Below, piece by piece: positions 31,065 to 38,645 of a DNA stretch of 38,645 nucleotides. This stretch comes from Candidatus Gastranaerophilales bacterium (GTDB lineage Bacteria; Cyanobacteriota; Vampirovibrionia; Gastranaerophilales; Gastranaerophilaceae), in assembly GCA_944325025.1 (NCBI GenBank), contig CALUYN010000016.1:1-38645 (forward strand), given 5' to 3'. The notes under the pieces are model-generated. The model did not search any database. It had not been told where the DNA came from and saw nothing but the letters and a program-made list of their open reading frames with translations. The position numbers and the translations under genes were made by a program. Within the stretch, counting starts at the first letter, position 1; each line of letters opens with the position of its first letter.

Positions 31065-31955
31065 ATGAAGAAGTCGGTTATTTTAGTTTTATGTTTGTTG
31101 TTTTCATGTTCTTGTGTATTTTCAAATGAAATCACAGAAGACTATTTTGATATAGCAGCAAATTACACAACTTACGGCCAGTACAAAGAGGCTTTTCAAT
31201 ACTTGAACAAAATTTTAGAAATTGAACCTTCAAACTATGATGCACTTGAGCTGAAAAATGTTCTTCTGAGAGTAACAAATCCGCAGGCAAAATCTTATCT
31301 CTGTACAAATAATAAAAATATCAATAATGCTTTTGAGCTAAAAAAACAAGGCGAACAAGATAAAATGATTTCCGCATTATCTTTAAATTCAAATGATTTT
31401 TGGTCATGTTATCTTCTCGCGGATTTCTATTTTAATAAAAGAGATTATGCAAACGCTGCTGAATATTATAAAAAAGCAATCAGTCTAAAACCTAATTATG
31501 CACAGAGCTATCTCGGGCTTGCACAAAGCTATGCCAGAATAAAAGATAATCAAGCTGCACTAACTAACATAAATAAATACTTATCATACAATCAAAACTC
31601 TGATTTTGCGTATGCTGTCCGCGCCGAACTTAATTTGCAGTCAGGGAACCTTGTTCAGGCGCAAAATGATATAAACAAAGCTCTTGATATAGAAGAAAAT
31701 ATATCGTATTTGCTTATTGAAGCAAAAATTCTTTATGCAAAAGGCGAATATCAAAACGCAAAAGATAAATTAACCCTGCTTTCAAAAAACGTCCAAACAT
31801 CCGAAGTTTACAAATACATAGGTTTATGCGATTATGCATTAGGGAATTTGCCAAATGCCATGCTAAATCTTGATAAAGCAATCATACTCTCTGATGACGA
31901 CAATACTTTAAACACACAGTATAATGAGATAAAATCTAAACTGGAAAAGAAATGA
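31065..31955 (+). CDS. Exported TPR-repeat protein, 296 residues
   Basis: The N-terminal segment MKKSVILVLCLLFSCSCVFS is a signal peptide; the Cys residues could form a lipobox, though it is not a clean match. The body is a series of TPR units, for example AANYTTYGQYKEAFQYLNKILEIEPSNYDAL, YYKKAISLKPNYAQSYLGLAQSYA, and YIGLCDYALGNLPNAMLNLDKAIIL. TPR domains mediate protein contacts; no enzymatic motif is present. The next gene starts within its stop codon (ATGA overlap), so it is co-translated with a metallophosphoesterase, and the two may act together at the envelope. Confidence 0.88.
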   Translation: MKKSVILVLCLLFSCSCVFSNEITEDYFDIAANYTTYGQYKEAFQYLNKILEIEPSNYDALELKNVLLRVTNPQAKSYLCTNNKNINNAFELKKQGEQDKMISALSLNSNDFWSCYLLADFYFNKRDYANAAEYYKKAISLKPNYAQSYLGLAQSYARIKDNQAALTNINKYLSYNQNSDFAYAVRAELNLQSGNLVQAQNDINKALDIEENISYLLIEAKILYAKGEYQNAKDKLTLLSKNVQTSEVYKYIGLCDYALGNLPNAMLNLDKAIILSDDDNTLNTQYNEIKSKLEKK

Positions 31956-32941
31956 CAAAAAAACAAAAAAGACATATCATAAAAAAAGAAACAACAATGA
32001 CAAGAATTAAGAATTGGACAATTTCAATACTGCTTGCAGCCTTAATGCTTTTCGGCCTGCAATGCTATAGCAGAAGTGCATCGTCTTTAAAATTTGCTCA
32101 GGTGAGCGATGTTCACTACTACACAGGCGCAAACAATACAACTTACAAAATGATTGCAGAATCACCTAAACTTCTTGATGATGCCATAGAACAGATAAAT
32201 GCAACGCCTAACGTTTCTTTTGTAATGTTTACCGGCGACTTGGTTGATAAAGCTTTTGAAAAAGAACTTAGCGCTTTTTTACCTCATACCGAAAAGCTAA
32301 ATGTGCCCTGGTATTTTGCATTCGGTAACCATGATACAATGCAGGGCGGATATTTGACACCTTCTGTTTTCATGCAAATGGTGAATAAATACAACAAAAA
32401 TTACAAATTTCAAAAAAGCTATTACTCATTTGTACCTCAAGAAGGCTTCAAAGTAATAGTTTTGGATACAATAATCCGCGACAGGCTTACATCTAACGGC
32501 AGGTTAGGAGATGAACAGCTGCAATGGCTTGACAACGAACTAAAGAATTCACAAAAAGATACTGTGTTGATATTTATGCACATACCTGTTATAGAACCTT
32601 ATGTAAGCCCTAACCACAGACTACTCGACGCTTACAAAATGGAAGATATTCTTGCTAAATACAAAAATCCTATAGGTGTTTTCCAGGGGCACTATCACGG
32701 AGCAAAAATTACTCAAAAAGGCAACATTCTTTACGTAAGCTGCCCTTCTATGGTAACTTATCCTAATGCTTTCAGAATGGTGACAGTAACAAACTACAGG
32801 AATAAAGTTGTATTTAACATTGAAAATAAAGAAACAGGGTTGAAAAATATTCAAAAACTTGCTAAAATTCTTGTTTTTGGAACAAGTGTTTATACAGGAA
32901 CCGAAAATGACCAAAATGCAACAATTACAATAAAAAAATAG
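31952..32941 (+). CDS. Exported calcineurin-like metallophosphoesterase
   Basis: A 329-residue protein with the metallophosphoesterase motifs in order: DVHYY (D53, H55), GDLVDK (~95), GNHDT (~126), HIP (~210) and GHYHG (~247-251). These bind two metal ions and cleave phosphoesters. Residues 16-41 (MTRIKNWTISILLAALMLFGLQCYSR) form a signal peptide or anchor; the true start may be ATG at 31997 instead of ATG 31952, which overlaps the preceding stop. The substrate is unknown; nucleotides, phospholipids or cyclic dinucleotides are possibilities in this family. No partner enzyme in the neighbourhood narrows it down. Confidence 0.9.
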   Translation: MTKKQKRHIIKKETTMTRIKNWTISILLAALMLFGLQCYSRSASSLKFAQVSDVHYYTGANNTTYKMIAESPKLLDDAIEQINATPNVSFVMFTGDLVDKAFEKELSAFLPHTEKLNVPWYFAFGNHDTMQGGYLTPSVFMQMVNKYNKNYKFQKSYYSFVPQEGFKVIVLDTIIRDRLTSNGRLGDEQLQWLDNELKNSQKDTVLIFMHIPVIEPYVSPNHRLLDAYKMEDILAKYKNPIGVFQGHYHGAKITQKGNILYVSCPSMVTYPNAFRMVTVTNYRNKVVFNIENKETGLKNIQKLAKILVFGTSVYTGTENDQNATITIKK

Positions 32942-33030
32942 GAGCGTGCCGCTCCACCCGCCAAACAGATTTTGCAAAAAACTGTAAAGGCTAAACTAAA
33001 GAAGAGCATGCCGCTCCGTCGCCCGGATTT
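32939..33030. repeat. GAGCGTGCCGCTCC hairpin repeats
   Basis: GGAGCGTGCCGCTCC (6-bp stem, 3-base loop) starts within the stop codon of the metallophosphoesterase gene; a second copy, GAGCATGCCGCTCC, lies about 60 bp later at 33003-33018, followed by GTCGCCCGG. The dyads may weakly terminate transcription. The rest of the gap to 33065 contains only the ribosome-binding site of the next gene. Confidence 0.6.
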
Positions 33031-33065
33031 GTGTAAAACCGGTACAATTAAAGAAGGATAAAAAA

Positions 33066-33998
33066 ATGAGCAAATTTAACGTAAAATTTAGAGGTGTAAG
33101 AGGAAGCTATCCTATAGCAAACAAAGATTTTTTGCAGTACGGCGGAAATACTTCCTGCGTAGAGGTTAATGTTAACGGACATCTTATAATCCTTGATGCC
33201 GGAACAGGTTTGATAGAAGCCGGCAACAGACTTATGAAAGATTATATTTCCTCAGGACTTAATGCTTCAGAAAGAACTCCAATAAGAGCAACTGTTCTTA
33301 TTTCGCATATACATCAGGATCACCTTCAAGGTTTTACGTTCTTTAGACCTCTGCATATCCCGTCATCTTGTATAAACGTATTCGGTAATGTAAATTACAA
33401 TGAAAGTTTGTCTGATGAACTCGCAGAACTTCTGTTCGGCAAATCATTCCCGCTTGATTTAGGCGATATTGCCGGCAATTTGAATATCAGAGATATATCT
33501 GAAACCGAAGGAATTATCCTGCGCCACGGAGAAGATCCGATTATTAAAAGAATAGAAAATGAAAATGACGCAAAAGTAGAAAATGACGATGTATTAATCA
33601 CCTGCTACCGCTCTTATGCACACCCGCAGGAAGGAGTTCTTGTTTATAAAATTTCTTATAAAGATAAAACTCTTGTTTATGCAACAGACAAAGAAAGCTA
33701 TGCAGGCGGAGATAAAAAATTAGTTAATTTTGCTCGCGGCTGTAATCTTTTAATCCACGATTCGCAGTATACTACAGAAGACTATATGGACTCTTTCAAC
33801 CCAAAACAGGGTTACGGGCATTCAACATTTGATATGGCAGTTGAGGCAAAAAACCAATCAGGTGCGGAAAAACTTGTATTTTTCCACTATGATCCGGGTT
33901 ATGATGATAACAAACTCAACAGTATAAAAGAACAATTTAATCAGACTAAAGAAAATACTATTCTTGCATACGAAGGTTTGGAAATTGATTTATTATAA
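33066..33998 (+). CDS. Metallo-beta-lactamase-fold hydrolase
   Basis: A 310-residue protein with the MBL-fold metal motif H81-x-H83-x-D85-H86 in SHIHQDHLQGF, a GGNTSCVEVNVNGHLIILDAGTGL start typical of the RNase Z/PhnP-like branch, and distal metal ligand candidates in LLIHDSQYTTEDY and VFFHYDPGYDD. Members of this branch act on phosphodiesters, RNA or cyclic nucleotides; which one cannot be told. The first residues (MSKFNVKFRGVRGSYP) match the family's usual opening. The start has AAAGAAGGATAAAAA upstream. It is followed by a small TPR gene 14 bp after its stop. Confidence 0.88.
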   Translation: MSKFNVKFRGVRGSYPIANKDFLQYGGNTSCVEVNVNGHLIILDAGTGLIEAGNRLMKDYISSGLNASERTPIRATVLISHIHQDHLQGFTFFRPLHIPSSCINVFGNVNYNESLSDELAELLFGKSFPLDLGDIAGNLNIRDISETEGIILRHGEDPIIKRIENENDAKVENDDVLITCYRSYAHPQEGVLVYKISYKDKTLVYATDKESYAGGDKKLVNFARGCNLLIHDSQYTTEDYMDSFNPKQGYGHSTFDMAVEAKNQSGAEKLVFFHYDPGYDDNKLNSIKEQFNQTKENTILAYEGLEIDLL

Positions 33999-34011
33999 TT
34001 AAATAATAAGT

Positions 34012-34572
34012 ATGAAAAAATTCTTATTAATATCACTGTTATTTGTAAGCTTTATAGCATCAGGTTACAGAAAACCTGATGTATATGTGATTGATGCAAC
34101 AAAAAATGCCTATATCCACAACAACATGGGGCTTCGTTATATGGATGAACGCTGTTACTATGCAGCAATTCAGGAATTCAAAATCGCAATAAGTTTAAGT
34201 CCTTCCGCGCAGGCAACAGCCGTTTATTACAAAAATCTCGGGGATGCCTATATGAAAATCGGCTACCCTGATATGGCGCGTCAGCCTTATGAAGATGCGG
34301 TTAAACAATTCAGTCTTAACTTCCAGTATTATAAAGACCTTGCAAAATGTTACAAGGCACTCGGGCTTGTTTCTTCCAAAATCACAGAATACCGCAATGG
34401 AGATAACCCTTTGAATAAAGTTATGCTCGGAATTTTATATGTCGAAAGCGGAAATCCAAAGCGCGGAGTAACTGTACTTGATGAATTTGCAATGTCTGAG
34501 CCTGATTTGTTGATAACACCTGCCGTTAAACAATACATAAAAGAAACTGTCAAACAGATTAATGATTTATAA
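34012..34572 (+). CDS. Small exported TPR protein, 186 residues
   Basis: The signal peptide is MKKFLLISLLFVSFIASG (cleavage near 18-20). The rest has three TPR-like helical pairs: NMGLRYMDERCYYAAIQEFKIAISLSPSAQA, VYYKNLGDAYMKIGYPDMARQPYEDAVKQF and FQYYKDLAKCYKALGLVSS. A Cys/Tyr-rich spot (DERCYYAA) is notable but unexplained. The start has a TATAAT box ending 12 bases upstream and no ribosome-binding site, so it may have its own leaderless transcript in addition to read-through from the MBL gene. It overlaps the end of the convergent nucleotidyltransferase gene by 14 bp. Confidence 0.82.
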   Translation: MKKFLLISLLFVSFIASGYRKPDVYVIDATKNAYIHNNMGLRYMDERCYYAAIQEFKIAISLSPSAQATAVYYKNLGDAYMKIGYPDMARQPYEDAVKQFSLNFQYYKDLAKCYKALGLVSSKITEYRNGDNPLNKVMLGILYVESGNPKRGVTVLDEFAMSEPDLLITPAVKQYIKETVKQINDL

Positions 34573-35692
34573 TATTGATTTCATCATCTTTTGTCATGTT
34601 TGGATTTTTAAGTTTTTGTTTCAGTATTTCATCAAAAATCTGCTGATATTTCGGCGACGGATTTATACCGAGTTTTTGAAGATCATCCCCATTTATTGAA
34701 ATTTTTATTTTTTTCAAATCGTCAAGATAATGCCTTGCCCCCTGCTCGTCTTTTAAAATTCCGTAAAGCAAAACTGTTTCAATGCGGGCATTTTCAAAAG
34801 CTTTATATAGTTCAAAATCGGTTTTCAAAACATTTTCGGGAACATCATCAAGAATTTTTTGTTCGATTTTTGTCAGCGGCAGACGCGACAAATCCCTGAG
34901 AACTCCAACATAAATCAGCCAAATATTTTCAGGTTCATATTTATTAATTAACTTTTCAATATTAACAGAAGGCAGCTCAACTTCATTTGGAGTTACCAGT
35001 TTATAAATTTTTTCATTTATAAACTTTTCAAAGGCAAGCTGATATATTCCCTTCTCCCCAATGGCGGGAGAAGGTGCCTGAAAGGCGGATGAGGGGGAAA
35101 ACCGATGGTTAAACGTTTCAATGAGTTCTTTTTTTACCCTTTTGTAACTCATATCATAATTAATATTTCCAAGATAATCTTCCTGAAGTTTTCTTGTATG
35201 TTCATCAAGATTAAACCCGAAACGAACTGAAAATTTAAGCCCTCTTATAATTCTTGTAGGATCATCTATAAAACTTTCATCGTGCAAAACACGGAGTTTT
35301 TTATTTTTTAAATCTTCAAGTCCGCCTGTGTAATCAACAATTTCACCGGTTGTAACAGATTTTGCCAATGCATTTATTGTAAAATCGCGCCTCATGACAT
35401 CTTCTTTTAAGGTACATCCGATTTTTTCAACAACAGGTAAATGTCCTTTGCGCGGATAGCTTTCCGAACGCGTTGATGCAAAATCAACTTCACGCCCGCC
35501 AATATTAACCCTGACCGTCCCAAAATCAGGGTTTACCTGAATAACTTCGCCAAACTTTGAGCAGTAATCAATTGCATTTCCCACATAAGTTATATCAATA
35601 TCAAAAGACTCACGCCCCAAAAGCTCATCGCGGACAACTCCGCCTATAAAAAACAGTTTGTTTGAAGTATCCTTTATATTGATGATGTTCAT
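34559..35692 (-). CDS. cca: CCA-adding/poly(A) polymerase-family tRNA nucleotidyltransferase with an in-frame repeat
   Basis: The start chosen is ATG 35692 (MNIINIKDTS), giving 377 residues; a longer frame from 35773 would add 27 residues translated from repeat sequence and is unlikely. The nucleotidyltransferase core has FIGGVVRDELLGRESFDIDITYVG (GGxVRD at 17-22, catalytic DxD at 31-33), VRRDFTINALA, and DDPTRIIRGLKFSVRFGF for the tRNA-binding region. This class adds or repairs the 3' CCA of tRNAs. Residues ~199-217 (SPSSAFQAPSPAIGEKG region) come from a G/C-rich palindromic repeat inserted without breaking the frame. The C-terminal third is divergent from the family. The end overlaps the convergent TPR gene by 14 bp. 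Confidence 0.87.
   Translation of the reverse strand: MNIINIKDTSNKLFFIGGVVRDELLGRESFDIDITYVGNAIDYCSKFGEVIQVNPDFGTVRVNIGGREVDFASTRSESYPRKGHLPVVEKIGCTLKEDVMRRDFTINALAKSVTTGEIVDYTGGLEDLKNKKLRVLHDESFIDDPTRIIRGLKFSVRFGFNLDEHTRKLQEDYLGNINYDMSYKRVKKELIETFNHRFSPSSAFQAPSPAIGEKGIYQLAFEKFINEKIYKLVTPNEVELPSVNIEKLINKYEPENIWLIYVGVLRDLSRLPLTKIEQKILDDVPENVLKTDFELYKAFENARIETVLLYGILKDEQGARHYLDDLKKIKISINGDDLQKLGINPSPKYQQIFDEILKQKLKNPNMTKDDEINIINH
35043..35098. repeat. Palindromic repeat translated within cca
   Basis: On the minus strand: CCCCCTCATCCGCCTTTCAG, then GCACCTTCTCCCGCCATTGG GGAGAAGG. GGGAGAAGG and CCTTCTCCC-like arms make it palindromic, and its high GC content contrasts with the gene. It is 56 bases long including flanking remnants and leaves the cca frame open. 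Confidence 0.75.
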
Positions 35693-35731
35693 GTAAAGCA
35701 TTTTAGCGTAAAATGTAAGAATAGTAAATAA

Positions 35732-35789
35732 GTGAAGTGTGAAGCGTGAAGAGTGAGGCACTTCACTGTTCACATTTCACTCTTCACTC
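35732..35789. repeat. GTGAAG-type palindromic repeat (copy 2) between divergent genes
   Basis: AGTGAAGTGTGAAGCGTGAA GAGTGAGG, followed by CACTTCACTGTTCACATTTC ACTCTTCACT, so the two halves are complementary. Copy 1 is at 1344-1373. It fills most of the 107-bp gap between cca and the helicase gene and probably lies in the 5' regions of both. Confidence 0.75.
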
Positions 35790-35799
35790 AGAGGTCACT

Positions 35800-38645
35800 A
35801 TGCTACAGGAAGCTTCACGCGCAATAAATTCAGCATTCAACAACAGTTTTATAAAAAAATTAAGCCAGTACCTGCACGACTGTGTAAGAGAAGAGGTTAA
35901 AAGCTCGACCTTCAGAAATCTGAAAGGCGACAGAGATAACAAATGGATTTTTCTCAAAGGAGAAGAACAGCTTTTCTCAACAGGTGCCGAATATATATCA
36001 CTTGACGGAAGCGATCCGAAACTAACAGAATTAATGATCCAAAGTGACTTGGGTCAAAAAGATAAATATCTTATCTACGGCTACCTTTTCCTTGTCGGCA
36101 AAAGCTCTAAATCAAAAAAGAAAAACGAATTTTTAACGCCGCTTTTATATATGCCATGCAAACTTGAGCGAAACGGCGTGAATATAAACTGCCTTCCGCT
36201 TGATGAAGTTTTATCCCTGAATACAGGTGCTCTCGCAGCTCTTATGCGGAAAAATGATGATGAAGATGAAGTGGATCTTCTTCTTGAAGGTATCCTTGAT
36301 GTTGTCCCTGATCTTCCTATAACAAAAGAAAAACTTGATATCTTTTTAACTACTCTGAAATCTCTTGTCCCTGAAATAGAAATTGTTGAAAATCTCGGCG
36401 ATTACAGAGAAGACGACAATATAACAAAGGCAAAAGATTTTTACAAAGAAAAAATTGACGGCGAAAATTTAGACGAAATTATCGAAGAAGAAACCGAACA
36501 GGAAAAACAAAAAGTCAAACTTGAAACTATTGCCGTAACTTATCAAAGTGCAATAATTTTGACCAAACGCCCCTCTGTAACCGCAGGTGTTTTACATGAA
36601 TTAACACAGATTTCTGAAAAACCGTCAGGAATTTACAGAGAAACTGCACTGAGCATAATTAATGAAGAATACGCTCAGAGCAGGGAAAAATCCGTTCCGC
36701 TTAAAGATATGAATAAAATTACGGATTTTTACCCCATAACACCTCTGTCATTAAGCGACAGCCAATTACAGGTAATCAAAAATATTGACAACAGCAAATT
36801 TGTCGCAGTTCAGGGGCCTCCAGGGACAGGGAAATCCCAGACAATAGTAAACCTTGTTGCGCACCTTGTTGCTAACGGAAAAACAGTTCTTGTAGCTTCC
36901 CGTATGGACAAGGCTGTCGATGTTGTCGCAGAACGTTTGAATGAACTGGGTGCATCTCACATGGCGCTCAGGGCAGGACGTTTGAATTATCAAAGACAGT
37001 TGAGCGAAGAATTAAACAATCTTCTCTCGCAAAACAGCGATTTGGATGAAGGTGTTGAAGATATTCTTCTTGTAGACACAAAGGATATGAAAGACCACCT
37101 TGACATGATAAAAAACATGGAGGTTAAATCAGAAACCATAATAAAACTTGAAAAAGATTGGCATGACAAGTTATTGGAAGTTGAAGAACAGGAAAAACTT
37201 CTGGGCACAAAAGAATTTATCAAAAAAAGTCTCAAAAAAGGTGAAATTGATATTATTTCAGGGATTATAAAAGTTCTTGAACACAATATGGAAAAAGCAG
37301 GCTTTATCTCAAAAATCGCAAACTTTACAAGCCTCGGACAGCTCAAAAAAATTCTGAATTTAAAAGAATTTGATGTAACTTATGAAAACCTCGGGAGATT
37401 AAAACAGGAGTTAGACTTTGCCAATATGGAATGGTCTTTGAGAAAAATCGAAGCAGATATTCAGAAAACAGGCAATCTCCACATGCTCTCAGAACAAATC
37501 AGAACAATGAAACGCAAGCAAAAAACTCTTGCAACAAACATTCTGAAAAACAAACGCCGTGAAGCTTTGAAAGGACTTTTGCGCGACGAAAACAAACGCA
37601 GAAGGCTGAAAGTTCATGCAAAATCCCTCGTTACAAACAGAAAACGCCTTCAAACAAATATTCTTGAAGAAGAAGATTTCAAACCCTTACTCGAAGCCTT
37701 CCCCTGCTGGTGCGTAACGACTTATGCAGTTTCGGATTCGCTGCCATTGAAACCCGGTATGTTTGATGTTGCAATTATTGATGAAGCATCACAATGCGAT
37801 ATCGCAAGCTGTTTCCCGATATTATTCAGAGCAAAACGCGCCGTAATCGTAGGCGACGACAAACAGCTTCCGCATTTGTCCTTCCTTGAAAAGGCAAAAG
37901 AACAATCATTCTTAAGCCAGTATGGAATTCCTGATAAATATCAGCTTATGTGGCGTTTTAGAACGAATTCAATGTTTGACCTTGCTGATTATTACTCCAT
38001 GAATTCCGTTATGCTTGATGAGCATTTCAGAAGCCTTCCGCCAATTATAAATTTTTCAAACCACGAATTTTACAACGACAGAATTCGAGTCATGAGAAAA
38101 GACAAACCGGATGAAAAGGTTCTTGAGCTTGTTGAAGTTCTCGACGGCAAAGTTGACTGTGATGCTACAAGAAACCTTCCGGAAATAGAAGCGCTTGTAA
38201 AAAGATTACACGAAATAATAATAGAAGATGAACGTGAAAACCCTGACAATCCTGTATCAGTCGGTATAATATCACCTTTCAGGGCGCAGGTTGAACAATT
38301 AAAAATATCTGTTTCAAAAGTTCTTTCTGATTACATGATAAAAAAACACCAGATAGAAATCGGTACAGCTCATACGTTCCAGGGAGATGAACGCGATATT
38401 ATGCTGATTTCATGGGCAATTGCAGATAACAGTTATAACCAGAGTTTGATTTTCTTACAAAAACCGAACCTCTTTAACGTTGCAATCACACGCGGCCGCA
38501 ACAAAGTTATAAACTTTATTTCGCGCAACCCCAGAGAACTTCCCGAAGGTCATTTCAGAAATTACGTGTCATATATGCAGCTTTATCAAGACCGCAAACA
38601 GGCCATGCTCTCAGGCGACATAGACGAAAATATCTACAAAAATCC
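35800..38645 (+). CDS. Large superfamily 1 (Upf1/Dna2-type) helicase, C-terminus outside window
   Basis: At least 948 residues from ATG 35800 (AGAGG seven bases upstream). Motifs: Q-motif-like PLSLSDSQLQVIKNI (~322-336), Walker A GPPGTGKS (339-346), motif Ia VLVASRMDKAVD, motif II IIDEASQ (D661-E662-A663-S664-Q665), motif III VGDDKQLPHL, motif V TAHTFQGDERDIMLIS, and motif VI NVAITRGRNKV. An insert of about 280 residues, mostly charged and coiled-coil (about 370-650), separates motifs Ia and II. The N-terminal 320 residues are of unknown function. Proteins of this layout unwind nucleic acids; some serve in phage defence, others in RNA metabolism. No partner gene is visible before the edge. 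It starts next to the repeat at 35732. Confidence 0.88.
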   Translation, partial: MLQEASRAINSAFNNSFIKKLSQYLHDCVREEVKSSTFRNLKGDRDNKWIFLKGEEQLFSTGAEYISLDGSDPKLTELMIQSDLGQKDKYLIYGYLFLVGKSSKSKKKNEFLTPLLYMPCKLERNGVNINCLPLDEVLSLNTGALAALMRKNDDEDEVDLLLEGILDVVPDLPITKEKLDIFLTTLKSLVPEIEIVENLGDYREDDNITKAKDFYKEKIDGENLDEIIEEETEQEKQKVKLETIAVTYQSAIILTKRPSVTAGVLHELTQISEKPSGIYRETALSIINEEYAQSREKSVPLKDMNKITDFYPITPLSLSDSQLQVIKNIDNSKFVAVQGPPGTGKSQTIVNLVAHLVANGKTVLVASRMDKAVDVVAERLNELGASHMALRAGRLNYQRQLSEELNNLLSQNSDLDEGVEDILLVDTKDMKDHLDMIKNMEVKSETIIKLEKDWHDKLLEVEEQEKLLGTKEFIKKSLKKGEIDIISGIIKVLEHNMEKAGFISKIANFTSLGQLKKILNLKEFDVTYENLGRLKQELDFANMEWSLRKIEADIQKTGNLHMLSEQIRTMKRKQKTLATNILKNKRREALKGLLRDENKRRRLKVHAKSLVTNRKRLQTNILEEEDFKPLLEAFPCWCVTTYAVSDSLPLKPGMFDVAIIDEASQCDIASCFPILFRAKRAVIVGDDKQLPHLSFLEKAKEQSFLSQYGIPDKYQLMWRFRTNSMFDLADYYSMNSVMLDEHFRSLPPIINFSNHEFYNDRIRVMRKDKPDEKVLELVEVLDGKVDCDATRNLPEIEALVKRLHEIIIEDERENPDNPVSVGIISPFRAQVEQLKISVSKVLSDYMIKKHQIEIGTAHTFQGDERDIMLISWAIADNSYNQSLIFLQKPNLFNVAITRGRNKVINFISRNPRELPEGHFRNYVSYMQLYQDRKQAMLSGDIDENIYKN

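Noticed and set aside
35693-35773. 27-residue N-terminal extension of cca
   Set aside because: The extra residues come from the GTGAAG-type repeat; the ATG at 35692 fits the family start directly before the nucleotidyltransferase core.
1-38645. tRNA, rRNA or CRISPR arrays
   Set aside because: I saw no cloverleaf-type sequence with a GTTCRA loop and CCA end, no rRNA landmarks, and no regularly spaced direct repeats with unique spacers. The head-repeat genes are repetitive but are coding.
35800-38645. Helicase as part of a phage-defence island
   Set aside because: Large SF1 helicases occur in defence systems, but no nuclease, methylase or other defence partner is visible before the window ends, so I cannot support that call.

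Overview
The window is low-GC bacterial DNA with a diderm gene set: a TonB/ExbB/ExbD motor, flagellar-type export genes, SpoIID, HU, FtsH, HemW and threonine synthase. It also has a cluster joining a DUF1822-like protein to a sigma-like factor (a cyanobacterial-style association), proteins with type IV prepilin signals, and many short palindromic repeats. Together these best fit a gut member of the Vampirovibrionia/Melainabacteria (Gastranaerophilales). That assignment is inference from gene content; no rRNA or tRNA gene was seen to confirm it.

Layout. (1) 1-1736, minus: a pilin-signal, YadA-head-like surface fibre gene running off the left edge. Its paralogue lies at 18303-20431. Each needs one extra base in a run of ten G near its start codon to be read in one frame, and the two share a 300-bp identical block. 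(2) 1859-3876, minus: HU, a SpoIID-like protein and an unknown protein. (3) 4047-9453, plus: exported proteins followed by TonB, ExbB and two ExbD genes, with a repeat that carries short ATG-GTA-AAA-AAA reading frames upstream of two of them. A 59-codon gene sits on the opposite strand. (4) 9894-13544, plus: ftsH overlapping a compact pair resembling both subunits of the corrinoid iron-sulfur protein of acetyl-CoA synthase. (5) 17650-14014, minus: a tandem-SpoA switch protein, then fliO, fliP, fliQ and fliR. (6) 20530-28823: hemW, a small membrane protein on the other strand, then a three-gene plus-strand unit (DUF1822-like/TonB-C membrane protein, sigma-like factor, zinc-ribbon ATPase with helical repeats) that looks like a signalling system. 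(7) 28942-38645: a His/Cys-rich ribbon-helix-helix regulator with a dyad operator, thrC, TPR proteins, a metallophosphoesterase, an MBL-fold hydrolase, a CCA-type nucleotidyltransferase containing an in-frame repeat, and a large SF1 helicase cut by the right edge.

The most notable themes are: (a) G10 tracts with the shared context TG-C10-GA at three loci; (b) surface fibres that combine a prepilin signal, a head-repeat fibre and a self-cleaving S74 chaperone; (c) short palindromic repeats that sit between genes and are also translated inside proteins; (d) a corrinoid Fe-S protein pair with no other Wood-Ljungdahl gene in the window; (e) the DUF1822/TonB-sigma-ATPase cluster; (f) a metal-binding-looking regulator with its own operator. 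Several genes have a TATAAT box 6-12 nt before the start codon and no ribosome-binding site, suggesting leaderless transcripts.
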